Origin: Polaromonas sp. UBA5171
GTDB lineage: Bacteria; Pseudomonadota; Gammaproteobacteria; Burkholderiales; Burkholderiaceae_C
DNA length: 24,895 nt
Reading direction: 5' to 3'
Assembly: GCA_002413395.1 (NCBI GenBank)
Contig: DHWX01000104.1
Location: 1 to 24,895, forward strand
Below are positions 14,925-23,232 of the stretch, piece by piece (the first letter of the stretch is position 1; each line of letters opens with the position of its first letter). Made by a program: the position numbers and the translations under genes. The notes under the pieces were generated by a model that saw only the letters and a program-made list of their open reading frames with translations, ran no database searches and was not told the origin of the DNA.

Positions 14925-15791
14925 ATGTCATTCACATCGCACTATCTGACCTGTGCAGGGCGGGAAATTCATTACACCGAATGGGGCGCGCAGCACAGCG
15001 ACATCGTCATTGCCTGGCACGGGCTGGCCCGCACTGGACGGGACATGGACGAGCTGGCAGCGCACCTCAGCAAGCGGTACCGCGTGATTTGCCCGGACAC
15101 CATAGGGCGGGGCTTGAGCCAGTGGAGCCCGGACCCGAAATCGGAATACCAGTTGGCGTTCTACACCCGCATTGCAACCGACCTCTTTGACCAACTGCAC
15201 ATTGAAATGGCGCACTGGGTAGGGACCTCCATGGGCGGCTCTATCGGCATGTTGTGCGCGGCGGGGCTGCTGCAGCCGTCAATGAAGCCACGTATCCAGA
15301 GCCTGACCCTCAACGACAATGCGCCCGAACTGGCGCAGCCCGCGCTCGCCCGCATCCGCGTCTATGCGGGCGATCCGCCGTCTTTTGCCACCGTGCGTGA
15401 ACTGGAGGCATTTTTTCGCCAGGTTTACAAACCCTATGGCTGGCTCAGCGATGGGCAGTGGCTTCGCCTGACAGAAACCTCCACGCGCCGCTTGCCAGAT
15501 GGCTGCGTAACGCCGCACTATGACCCCGCCATGGTGCAGCAGTTTATTCATTACCCCAACGATTACCTGAACTGGGAGCATTACGACGCCCTCAACATTC
15601 CGGTGCTGTGCCTGCACGGTGCCGAGAGCGATCTGGTATTGTCCGAAACCATTGCCGAAATGCAGCGTCGCGGTCCTGGCGCGAGGGCCCAGCTCGAGGT
15701 GATGGAAGTGCAAGGCTGCGGCCACGCCCCCGCGCTTAATGTACCCGCTCAACTGGACCGGGTAGCAGCGTTTATCGATGCCGCAAGGTGA
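14925..15791 (+). CDS. Alpha/beta hydrolase fold protein
   Basis: A 288-residue cytoplasmic hydrolase with a complete apparent catalytic triad: Ser102 in the nucleophile elbow GTSMGG (100-105), Asp236 in HGAESDLVL, and His267 in GCGHAP. The oxyanion-hole HG is at residues 32-33 (WHGLART). A cap region lies at about 130-215. It follows the second binding protein by 48 bp and is probably the last gene of the transporter operon. That context suggests it hydrolyses an ester, lactone or thioester derived from the imported compound; this is inference. MhpC-, enol-lactonase- and carboxylesterase-like activities are all possible. Confidence 0.85.
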   Translation: MSFTSHYLTCAGREIHYTEWGAQHSDIVIAWHGLARTGRDMDELAAHLSKRYRVICPDTIGRGLSQWSPDPKSEYQLAFYTRIATDLFDQLHIEMAHWVGTSMGGSIGMLCAAGLLQPSMKPRIQSLTLNDNAPELAQPALARIRVYAGDPPSFATVRELEAFFRQVYKPYGWLSDGQWLRLTETSTRRLPDGCVTPHYDPAMVQQFIHYPNDYLNWEHYDALNIPVLCLHGAESDLVLSETIAEMQRRGPGARAQLEVMEVQGCGHAPALNVPAQLDRVAAFIDAAR

Positions 15792-15798
15792 GCCTAAA

Positions 15799-15817
15799 TG
15801 CTATATAAATTATAGCA
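15799..15817. terminator. Inverted repeat between the convergent hydrolase and hemH genes
   Basis: Arms TGCTATA and TATAGCA flank a TAAAT loop, starting 8 bp after the hydrolase stop; the flanking AAA and TTT could extend the stem with one bulge. A second hairpin, GGAGC-CT-GCTCC (15842-15853), follows. Together they are plausible bidirectional termination signals. The first also resembles short AT-rich repeats dispersed in Comamonadaceae genomes (recalled, not checked). Confidence 0.5.
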
Positions 15818-15943
15818 ATTTATGTCGTATTTCAGTGGTCTGGAGCCTGCTCCGGTATGGCGGTGTACTTCTTTGGCCCCCAACAGTCGTTGGCAGCGCG
15901 GGACCAATGAGAACATCAATTCAAACCGCGTGTTCAAAACGGC

Positions 15944-17047
15944 TTACTGCTTCGCACCCAACGCCACCGCCGCAGCGCGTGATGCGGCCAGCGTCTGATG
16001 ATCGGGCTGCGCCTGGGTGGGCCAGCCTGCCAGATGCTGCACGCTGAAGTCTGCCAGCGCGGCGATCCACTGCGGGCTGTCATTCAGGCATTCGATGTAG
16101 TGGAATTCCTTACCGCCTGCCTTGAGAAAAGCGTCGCGCGCTTCCATGCCAATTTCCTCGAGCGTTTCCAGACAGTCGCCGGTGAAACCCGGGCACACAA
16201 CATCAACGCGTTGCATGCCCGCCTGCGCCAGTTTGATCAGCGTGGGTTCGGTGTAGGGTTGCAGCCATTTGGCTTTGCCAAAGCGTGACTGGAAGGTGAC
16301 TTTGTAGCGGTCTTTTGGCAGCCCGAGTTCTTCGGCCAGCAGGCGCGCTGTCTTTTGACATTCGCAGTGATAGGGGTCGCCCAGCTTGAGCGTGCGCTCC
16401 GGCACGCCGTGAAAGCTCATGACCAGTTGTTCGGCCTGACCATGGTGGCGCCAGTGGGTACGAATTTTGTCGGCCAGCGCATTGATGTAGCCCGGTGCAT
16501 CGTGGTAGTGGTTGATGAACCGAAATTCGGGAATCCAACGTGCCCGGGCAGCCCAGCAGTAAACCGCGTCAAACACGCTGGCCGTGGTGGTGGCGCTGTA
16601 TTGCGGATAGCACGGCAGGATCAGGATACGGGTGGTCCCCTCGACCTTGAGCTGGCTCAACTGCGACGCGATGGACGGGTTCCCGTAACGCATCGCATAA
16701 CGCACTTCCACGATATGCCCGCGCCTGGCAAGGTAGCCGCGCAGCATGACGGCCTGCTTTTGCGTCCAGACCTTGAGCGGCGACCCCTCAGCCATCCAGA
16801 TGCTGGCGTATTTGGCGGCGGATTTTTTTGGCCGGGTCCGCAAAATGATGCCATGCAGGATCAACCACCAGAGCAGCCGGGGAATTTCGACCACGCGCGG
16901 ATCGCTTAAAAATTCGGCGAGATAGCGGCGCAGCGCAGGCGCGGTGGGCGCCTCGGGCGTGCCCAGGTTGCACAGCAGGATGGCGGTGCCTGACGAGGCC
17001 ATCGGCAGCGTACCGTGGACAAAAGGTGGTTCAGGGGAAAATGACAT
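15944..17047 (-). CDS. hemH: Ferrochelatase
   Basis: A 367-residue enzyme that inserts Fe2+ into protoporphyrin IX, the last step of protoheme synthesis. The N-terminal GTAILLCNLGTPEAP (20-34), the catalytic His213 in SFHGVPERTLKLGDPY, and Glu294 in PGFTGDCLETLEEIG match the conserved active-site residues of HemH. It ends with the usual YIECLNDSPQW segment plus an Ala-rich tail. A longer N-terminus (MSFSPEPPFV) precedes the core; an alternative ATG at residue 16 (17002) would remove it, but GAGAA lies at fair spacing before the 17047 ATG. Its start codon overlaps that of the divergent HAD gene. Confidence 0.93.
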   Translation of the reverse strand: MSFSPEPPFVHGTLPMASSGTAILLCNLGTPEAPTAPALRRYLAEFLSDPRVVEIPRLLWWLILHGIILRTRPKKSAAKYASIWMAEGSPLKVWTQKQAVMLRGYLARRGHIVEVRYAMRYGNPSIASQLSQLKVEGTTRILILPCYPQYSATTTASVFDAVYCWAARARWIPEFRFINHYHDAPGYINALADKIRTHWRHHGQAEQLVMSFHGVPERTLKLGDPYHCECQKTARLLAEELGLPKDRYKVTFQSRFGKAKWLQPYTEPTLIKLAQAGMQRVDVVCPGFTGDCLETLEEIGMEARDAFLKAGGKEFHYIECLNDSPQWIAALADFSVQHLAGWPTQAQPDHQTLAASRAAAVALGAKQ

Positions 17048-17762
17048 GAGTTATTCTCGCTTACCTATGCTTGATCTGACAACTATCAAAGCCATTACAC
17101 TGGATCTCGATGACACGCTGTGGCCGGTTTTGCCTGTTATAGAGCGGGCCGAGAAGGCGCTTGACGACTGGCTTGGCCGACACGCGCCCATGACGGCGGC
17201 GCTTTTTTCCACCCCCACGGCGCGGCATGAAATTCGTGAACATGTGATGCGCTCGCGCCCAGAGCTGAAAAGCAACCTGAGTGCGATTCGCCGCGAAGCT
17301 ATCCGTGTGGCCCTGTATCGCGCCGGGGAAGATCCCCTGCTGGCCGAGGCGGCCTTTGATGTCTTTTTTGACGCGCGCAACCGGGTCACCCTGTTTGGAG
17401 ACACAGTGCTGGCGCTGGAATTTTTATCCAGCCGCTTTCCGCTGGTGGCGCTGTCCAATGGCAATGCCGACATCCGGCGCATTGGCATCAGTGGGTATTT
17501 CCGGGCCAGCATCAGCGCCCAGCAGTTTGGCGTGGGCAAGCCTGACCCGCGTATTTTTCACGCGGCCGCCGGGGCCGCTGAAGTGCCGCCAGACCAGGTG
17601 CTGCACGTGGGGGATGATGCCGCGCTCGATGTGCTTGGTGCGCTCAATAGTGGCATGCAGACTGTGTGGGTCAATCGCGCCGATCACTTGTGGGTGCACG
17701 CCGATGTGCCGCATGAGACCGTGACCACCCTGAGCGAGCTGTGCGACCTGTTTCCTGGGTGA
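17046..17762 (+). CDS. HAD-superfamily hydrolase (haloacid dehalogenase-like phosphatase)
   Basis: A 238-residue phosphatase-type protein. Motif I is LDLDDTLWP (near residue 18, nucleophile Asp), motif II is ALSNGN, motif III lysine lies in GVGKPDPRIF, and motif IV is HVGDDAALDVLGA. A helical cap lies between motifs I and II, as in subfamily IA (YjjG/GS-like). The ATG at 17046 has AGGGG (17033-17037) at good spacing; an internal ATG at 17067 would still leave motif I complete. It is divergent from hemH and followed 103 bp later by the aconitase gene. The substrate is unknown; sugar phosphate or nucleotide phosphatases are common in this group. Confidence 0.88.
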   Translation: MSYSRLPMLDLTTIKAITLDLDDTLWPVLPVIERAEKALDDWLGRHAPMTAALFSTPTARHEIREHVMRSRPELKSNLSAIRREAIRVALYRAGEDPLLAEAAFDVFFDARNRVTLFGDTVLALEFLSSRFPLVALSNGNADIRRIGISGYFRASISAQQFGVGKPDPRIFHAAAGAAEVPPDQVLHVGDDAALDVLGALNSGMQTVWVNRADHLWVHADVPHETVTTLSELCDLFPG

Positions 17763-17865
17763 ATTTTCAGATGATTCCACGGGTCGGCGAGTTAAACCGG
17801 GCGCTCCCTCCCTGATTGGCCGGGTGCCTGCCAGAATAGAGGCTGTCCAATCAAAGGAGATTGTC

Positions 17866-20826
17866 ATGCCCAGATCGCCCACACTTGCAACCCCCCCTGT
17901 CCGGCAGCGTTCTCACGCTTTTGCATCGACCCTCAAAACCTTCAAAACCGCCTCGGGAAAAATAGGCCGGTTTTACTCCTTGCCAGCGCTTGCCAGACAG
18001 TTTCCTAATGTGGCGCGTCTGCCGGTTTCCATCCGCATTGTGCTCGAATCGGTACTGCGCAACTGCGATGGCAAAAAAGTCACGGCAGGCCATGTGGAGG
18101 AACTGGCCGACTGGCAAGCCAATGCCGCCCGTACCGAGGAAATCCCGTTTGTGGTGTCGCGCGTGGTGCTGCAGGACTTTACCGGCGTGCCGCTACTGGC
18201 CGACCTGGCCGCTATGCGCAGCGTGGCCATGCGGTTGGGTAAACCCCCCAAATTGATTGAGCCGATGGTGCCGGTGGATCTGGTGGTGGACCACTCCATC
18301 ATGGTCGACTACTACGGCAAAAAGAATTCGCTGGACCTGAACATGAAGCTCGAATTCCAGCGTAACCGCGAGCGCTACGAGTTCATGAAATGGGGCATGC
18401 AGGCCTTTGACACGTTTCGCGTGGTGCCGCCGGGCTTTGGCATCGTGCATCAGATCAACCTGGAATATCTGGCGCGCGGTGTGCACCAGCGCAAAGCCGG
18501 CGCTGATGCCATTTATTACCCCGACACGCTGGTTGGCACCGACAGCCACACCACCATGATCAACGGCATCGGCGTGGTCGGCTGGGGCGTGGGCGGCATT
18601 GAAGCCGAGGCCGCCATGCTGGGCCAGCCGGTTTACCTGCTGACGCCCGACGTGGTGGGTGTTGAGCTGAGCGGTCGGCTGCGCGAGGGCGTAACCGCCA
18701 CCGACCTGGTGCTGCGCGTGACCGAAACCTTACGCCGTGAAAAAGTGGTGGGCAAGTTTGTCGAGTTTTTTGGCGAAGGCACGCGTACGCTGGCGTTGCC
18801 CGACCGCGCCACCATCGGCAATATGGCACCCGAATACGGCGCCACCATGGGCTTCTTTCCGGTTGACGAGAAGACGATTGACTACTTCAAGGGCACTGGG
18901 CGCACCACGGCAGAGATTGAAGCCTTTGAGGCATATTTTCGGGCGCAGGGTCTGTTCGGCGTGCCCAGTGCCGGCGAAATTGATTATTCGCAGGTTGTCA
19001 GGCTCGATCTGGGCGAGGTCACGCCCAGCCTGGCCGGGCCGAAGCGTCCGCAAGACCGTATTGAGTTGGGCAATGTGGCCAGCCAGTTTGTCTCGCTGTT
19101 CAGCAAGCCGAATGCGGAGAACGGCTTTAACCAGCACGCTGAGCGGCTTGGGCAGCGCTACCTGGTGAATTGCGGCGCGGGCGAGTCGGCGGGTGAAGCG
19201 CCGCCGCTGATGCCCGGCGCGAAGCGTGACGTGGAGGAGATGGTCAGCAACCGGCCCGCGCTGGCGGCGGTGGATGGCCCCTCTTCGGTGGTGTGCGACC
19301 TCAAAGCCCCGGCGAAACCGGCGCTGACCGTGGGCAACGGCGACGTGCTGATCGCCGCCATTACCAGTTGCACCAACACCTCCAACCCGAGCGTGCTGCT
19401 GGCGGCCGGGCTGCTGGCAAAAAAAGCGGTCCAGGCAGGGCTGCGAGTCGCGCCGCATATCAAGACCTCGCTAGCACCGGGCTCGCGTATTGTCACCGAA
19501 TATCTTAAAGAGACCGGCTTGCTGCCGTATCTTGAAAAACTCGGCTTTGCGCTGGCCGGCTATGGCTGCACCACCTGCATTGGCAACTCGGGCGACCTGA
19601 CGCCTGAGATCAACGAAGCCATCAACAAGAATGAACTTGTATGCGCCGCGGTGTTGTCGGGCAACCGCAATTTCGAAGCGCGTATTCACCCCAATATCAA
19701 GGCTAACTTTCTGGCCAGCCCACCGCTGGTCGTGGCCTATGCCCTGGCTGGAACGGTGCTGCGCGACCTCATGACAGAGCCCGTGGGCAAGGGGCGCGGT
19801 GGCAAGGATGTCTATCTGGGTGATATCTGGCCAGGCAGCGAAGAGATTGACGCGCTCATGAAATACGCCAAAAATAGCAAGGCCTTCCGGGCCAACTACG
19901 CCAGGATCAAAACCGAGCCGGGAAAACTCTGGGAAAAGATCAAAGGGGTGAGCGGCGCGGCCTACACCTGGCCCGCCAGCACCTACATTGCCGAGCCGCC
20001 GTTTTTCAAGGATTTTGCTATTGAAATGAAAGCGCCTCATGCAGAAAATATGGGAACTACAGGCCAGAATAATGCATTCTCCGTGACGGGCGCGCGGATC
20101 ATGGCGCTGTTTGGCGACTCGATCACCACCGACCATATTTCTCCAGCCGGTGCCATCAAGGCCAGCTCGCCCGCGGGTCTGTGGCTGCAGGCTAACGGCG
20201 TGCAAAAAGCCGACTTCAACAGCTACGGCGCGCGCCGTGGCAACCACGACGTGATGATGCGCGGCACCTTTGCCAATGTACGCATCAAAAACCTCATGGT
20301 TCCGGTCGACAAGGAGGGTTCGCGCGAGGAGGGCGGCGTGACGCTGTACTATCCGCCGCATCGCACGCCGGATAGCGTGATCCAGAAGATGCCCATCTTT
20401 GATGCCGCCATGCACTACATGGCCGAGAGCACGCCCACGGTGATTTTTGCCGGTGAAGAATACGGCACCGGATCGAGTCGCGACTGGGCCGCCAAGGGAA
20501 CCCAGTTGCTGGGCATCAAGGCTGTCGTGGCGCGCAGCTTTGAACGCATTCACCGCAGCAACCTGGTCGGTATGGGCGTGCTGCCACTGCAATTCAAGCC
20601 GGGCGAATCGTGGCAGACCCTGAAACTAGCCGGTTCGGAAATCATTGACGTGATTCCGCACCCGGAGCTCAAGCCGCAAAGCGAGGCCAAACTGGTCATT
20701 ACACGCGCCGACGGCACCCGCCAGGAAGCCACCGTGATCCTGCGCGTGGACACGCCGATTGAAGTGGACTATTACCGCAACGGCGGCATTCTGTCTTTTG
20801 TGCTCAGGCAATTGTTGGGAGCCTGA
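17866..20826 (+). CDS. acnA: Aconitate hydratase A
   Basis: A 986-residue cytoplasmic [4Fe-4S] enzyme that isomerises citrate to isocitrate in the TCA cycle. The three cluster cysteines are visible as Cys502 (SCTNTSNP), Cys568 and Cys571 (GYGCTTCIGNSGDL). Other family segments are LVGTDSHTTMINGIGVVGWG (about 222-241), GDSITTDHISPAG and EYGTGSSRDWAAKG in the swivelling C-terminal domain. It is longer than E. coli AcnA (about 890 residues), mainly from an insertion at about residues 415-490, a feature I recall from Burkholderiales aconitases. The ATG at 17866 is preceded by AAGGAGA at ideal spacing. The downstream REP-like repeats begin 17 bp after its stop. Confidence 0.95.
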   Translation: MPRSPTLATPPVRQRSHAFASTLKTFKTASGKIGRFYSLPALARQFPNVARLPVSIRIVLESVLRNCDGKKVTAGHVEELADWQANAARTEEIPFVVSRVVLQDFTGVPLLADLAAMRSVAMRLGKPPKLIEPMVPVDLVVDHSIMVDYYGKKNSLDLNMKLEFQRNRERYEFMKWGMQAFDTFRVVPPGFGIVHQINLEYLARGVHQRKAGADAIYYPDTLVGTDSHTTMINGIGVVGWGVGGIEAEAAMLGQPVYLLTPDVVGVELSGRLREGVTATDLVLRVTETLRREKVVGKFVEFFGEGTRTLALPDRATIGNMAPEYGATMGFFPVDEKTIDYFKGTGRTTAEIEAFEAYFRAQGLFGVPSAGEIDYSQVVRLDLGEVTPSLAGPKRPQDRIELGNVASQFVSLFSKPNAENGFNQHAERLGQRYLVNCGAGESAGEAPPLMPGAKRDVEEMVSNRPALAAVDGPSSVVCDLKAPAKPALTVGNGDVLIAAITSCTNTSNPSVLLAAGLLAKKAVQAGLRVAPHIKTSLAPGSRIVTEYLKETGLLPYLEKLGFALAGYGCTTCIGNSGDLTPEINEAINKNELVCAAVLSGNRNFEARIHPNIKANFLASPPLVVAYALAGTVLRDLMTEPVGKGRGGKDVYLGDIWPGSEEIDALMKYAKNSKAFRANYARIKTEPGKLWEKIKGVSGAAYTWPASTYIAEPPFFKDFAIEMKAPHAENMGTTGQNNAFSVTGARIMALFGDSITTDHISPAGAIKASSPAGLWLQANGVQKADFNSYGARRGNHDVMMRGTFANVRIKNLMVPVDKEGSREEGGVTLYYPPHRTPDSVIQKMPIFDAAMHYMAESTPTVIFAGEEYGTGSSRDWAAKGTQLLGIKAVVARSFERIHRSNLVGMGVLPLQFKPGESWQTLKLAGSEIIDVIPHPELKPQSEAKLVITRADGTRQEATVILRVDTPIEVDYYRNGGILSFVLRQLLGA

Positions 20827-20827
20827 A

Positions 20828-22210
20828 GTGGTAGCGCAACAATTTCCTGCCGGTCTGCCCCAAAAAAAATTATCTCCCTCGGGGGGCAGCGAGCTACACG
20901 CAGTGAGCGAACGTGAGGGTGATCAATTCCCCGCTGGGCCGCCCCAAGGAAAATTAGCCCCCTTGGGGGGCAGAGAGCTACACGCAGTGAGCGAACGTGG
21001 GGGCCACATCAGGCAGGCTGTGATTGCCGGTGGCGGCATTGGCGGGTTGGCGGCGGCATTGGCCGTGTCACGCGCGGGTTGGAAGGTGCGCCTGTTTGAA
21101 CGCGCCGCCGCCATCAGCGAGGTGGGCGCAGGCATTCAGCTCGGCCCCAACATTGTCAAGGTGCTGCGCGGCTGGGGACTGGCGGCGGAGCTGGATGCGG
21201 TGGCGGCATTTCCAGAACGGCTGCAGGTCCGCAGCGCCGCATCGGGCCAGCTTTTGGCTGAGCTGCCCCTCGGTAGCGCGATGGTTCAGCGCTATGGCGC
21301 GCCGTATGTCACGGTGCACCGCGCCGACTTGCAGGGGCTGCTTCTCCAGGCCGTGCAGCAGCACACCGACGCAAAGCTTCAGCTAGAGCGGCCGCTGCGC
21401 TCTTTCCGGCAGAACGCGCAAGCCGTCATGGTGCAGGCGGACGGCGGCCCCGAAGTCGAATGCGATGTCCTGATTGGCGCCGATGGCCTGTGGAGCAGCG
21501 TGCGTCAGCAGTTGCTGGGTGACGGTCTACCGCAGCGCACCGGCCACGTGGCTTTCCGGGCCATGGCGTTGCAGGCCATGCTGCCAGAACTGCTCAGAAG
21601 CCAGCAGATCACGGTCTGGCTGGGCCCCCGCATGCACGTGGTGCAGTACCCGGTGCGCGCGGGCGAGTGGCTCAACGTGGTGGCGATCGTAGAAGGTGAA
21701 GCAATAGGTGAAGAAGACCCATGGAACCATGGCGTCAGCGCGTCCGACCTGGATGAGTTGGCCGGGGTGCTGGTGGGTGGTTGCACCGAATTGCGGGATT
21801 TGCTGCATGCCCTTGGCGGTTGGCAAAGGTGGGCGCTGCATGATCGCCGCCCGATGCAGGGAATGCACCAGCAAGCAGTGGGCCGTGTTGCCCTGCTGGG
21901 GGATGCTGCGCACCCGATGCTGCCCTACCTGGCGCAAGGCGCGGGCATGGCGATTGAAGACGCCGCCGAGTTGGGTCAGTCCCTGACTCAGACGCTGGAG
22001 CCGGCTCTCGATGTGCCGCTACTGCTGCAGCGCTATGCGCTCAATCGCTGGCAGCGCAACGCCAAGGTGCAGGCGCGGGCGGCGCGCAACGGCCAGATAT
22101 TTCATGCCAACGGATTGCTGCGCTGGGGCCGTGATGCTTCACTCCGGCTGCTCGGCGAAAAGTTGCTCGACCTGCCGTGGCTGTATGGCGGAGCGCCTGC
22201 TGCTTCGTGA
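20828..22210 (+). CDS. FAD-dependent aromatic monooxygenase (NahG/3-hydroxybenzoate 6-hydroxylase-like)
   Basis: A group A flavoprotein hydroxylase that uses NAD(P)H and O2 to hydroxylate an aromatic acid. The Rossmann motif AVIAGGGIGGLAAALAVS, ERAAAISEVGAGIQLGPN, the DG motif DVLIGADGLWSSVR and the second FAD motif LLGDAAHPMLPYLAQGAGMA are all present. The core, from about 21005, is certain. The start is ambiguous: GTG 20828 has GGGAG six bases upstream and would place 60 repeat-encoded residues in front; GTG 20987 and GTG 21020 are shorter choices. Residues RQA just before the first strand look native, so the original start was probably displaced by the repeats. Salicylate, 3-hydroxybenzoate and 6-hydroxynicotinate are possible substrates. 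Confidence 0.85.
   Translation: MVAQQFPAGLPQKKLSPSGGSELHAVSEREGDQFPAGPPQGKLAPLGGRELHAVSERGGHIRQAVIAGGGIGGLAAALAVSRAGWKVRLFERAAAISEVGAGIQLGPNIVKVLRGWGLAAELDAVAAFPERLQVRSAASGQLLAELPLGSAMVQRYGAPYVTVHRADLQGLLLQAVQQHTDAKLQLERPLRSFRQNAQAVMVQADGGPEVECDVLIGADGLWSSVRQQLLGDGLPQRTGHVAFRAMALQAMLPELLRSQQITVWLGPRMHVVQYPVRAGEWLNVVAIVEGEAIGEEDPWNHGVSASDLDELAGVLVGGCTELRDLLHALGGWQRWALHDRRPMQGMHQQAVGRVALLGDAAHPMLPYLAQGAGMAIEDAAELGQSLTQTLEPALDVPLLLQRYALNRWQRNAKVQARAARNGQIFHANGLLRWGRDASLRLLGEKLLDLPWLYGGAPAAS
20843..21004. repeat. Two tandem REP-like repeats, 84-bp period, at the aconitase/monooxygenase junction
   Basis: Copy 1 runs from 20843 and copy 2 from 20927. A 25-bp block beginning GAGCTACACGCAGTGAGC is identical in both (20891-20915 and 20975-20999). 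Copy 2 holds a hairpin with arms CCCCAAGG and CCTTGGGG; copy 1 has a degenerate version. I associate such sequences with dispersed REP-like elements of Comamonadaceae. Both copies lack in-frame stops in the monooxygenase frame and the period is divisible by three. Confidence 0.8.
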
Positions 22211-22367
22211 ATTGCTGTTAATTAAAGAACTGGTTAAGCAGTATGCTCAGAAACTGGCCTTTTCCATTCATAAATTCAACTGATTGCGACCCAGTTCATT
22301 TTTACAGACTTGATGGGCAATCCGGCGGGCCACAAGGCCAGCCATTCTGAAAACATAAAGACACACC

Positions 22368-23132
22368 ATGAAATCGAACGATAGCGCGAACAGCAAGGTT
22401 GCACTCGTGACCGGCGCGGGCAGCGGGATTGGCAAGGCGGTTGCGCTGGCTCTGTTGCATGGCGGCTGGCGTGTGGCGCTGGCCGGGCGCCGGATGGAAC
22501 CGCTGATTGAAGTTGCCAGGGCATCAGGCACGAACTGCGCATTGCCCGTGGCCACCGACGTGAGTCGGCCGGAGTCGGTGGCGGCCCTGTTTACAAAAAT
22601 CAGTGAGGTATTTGGGCGGCTCGATCTGCTTTTTAACAACGCCGGCGTGAACGCCCCACCGGTCCATTTTGAAGACCTCGGTTTTGAGCAATGGCAAAAC
22701 GTGGTCAACATCAACCTGACTGGCCAGTTTTTGTGTGCCCAGGGAGCTTTCAGGTTGATGAAGAGCCAATTGCCGCAGGGTGGCCGCATCATCAACAACG
22801 GCTCCATTGCGGCCCATGCGCCGCGGCCCAATTCGGCCCCCTACACGGCCACCAAGCACGCCATCACCGGCCTGACCAAATCCATTTCACTTGATGGCCG
22901 CAAGTACAACATTGCCTGCGGGCAGATTGACATTGGCAACGCGCTGACTGAACTCGCTGCGCCGATGAGCCGGGGCGTACCCCAGGCCAACGGCGAGATT
23001 GCCATTGAGCCCATGATGGACGTGCGTGAAGTGGCCGAGGCAGTGCTTCACATGGCGGTGCTGCCACTGTCCACCAACGTACAGTTCATGACCATCATGG
23101 CGACGAAAATGCCATTTGTGGGGCGTGGCTAG
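22368..23132 (+). CDS. Short-chain dehydrogenase/reductase (SDR)
   Basis: A 254-residue NAD(P)-dependent oxidoreductase of the classical SDR type. The cofactor motif TGAGSGIG (15-22), NNAG (90-93), and the catalytic set Ser146, Tyr159 and Lys163 in YTATK are all present. The GRR after the second strand (40-42) suggests a preference for NADP(H), though this is not decisive. It lies 157 bp downstream of the monooxygenase on the same strand and may form a loose transcription unit with it. The gap holds no clear promoter. The substrate is unknown. Confidence 0.9.
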   Translation: MKSNDSANSKVALVTGAGSGIGKAVALALLHGGWRVALAGRRMEPLIEVARASGTNCALPVATDVSRPESVAALFTKISEVFGRLDLLFNNAGVNAPPVHFEDLGFEQWQNVVNINLTGQFLCAQGAFRLMKSQLPQGGRIINNGSIAAHAPRPNSAPYTATKHAITGLTKSISLDGRKYNIACGQIDIGNALTELAAPMSRGVPQANGEIAIEPMMDVREVAEAVLHMAVLPLSTNVQFMTIMATKMPFVGRG

Positions 23133-23174
23133 TCGCTGTGCTGAGCAAAACTAACGGGGGAGACAAGAAGCGAA

Positions 23175-23227
23175 GGTACGACACCCTGACAAGCCAGCGA
23201 GGCAATGAGCTGGCAGGATGTCGCACC
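23175..23227. terminator. Long imperfect hairpin between the convergent SDR and alcohol dehydrogenase genes
   Basis: The left arm GGT-A-CGACA-C-CCTG (23175-23188) pairs with the right arm CAGG-A-TGTCG-C-ACC (23214-23227) with two mismatches. A 5-nt bulge and an inner stem CCAGC/GCTGG close the structure around a loop of about ten bases. No strong U-run follows. It sits between the 3' ends of two convergent genes, so a bidirectional terminator is likely. Confidence 0.5.
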
Positions 23228-23232
23228 GCGGG

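Noticed and set aside
19471..20592. Long minus-strand open frame opposite aconitase
   Set aside because: Antisense shadow of a well-supported aconitase; no recognisable domain.
20843..21004. CRISPR-like repeat pair
   Set aside because: Only two copies, directly adjacent with no spacers, and the repeat unit is much longer than a CRISPR repeat; it fits a REP-like element.
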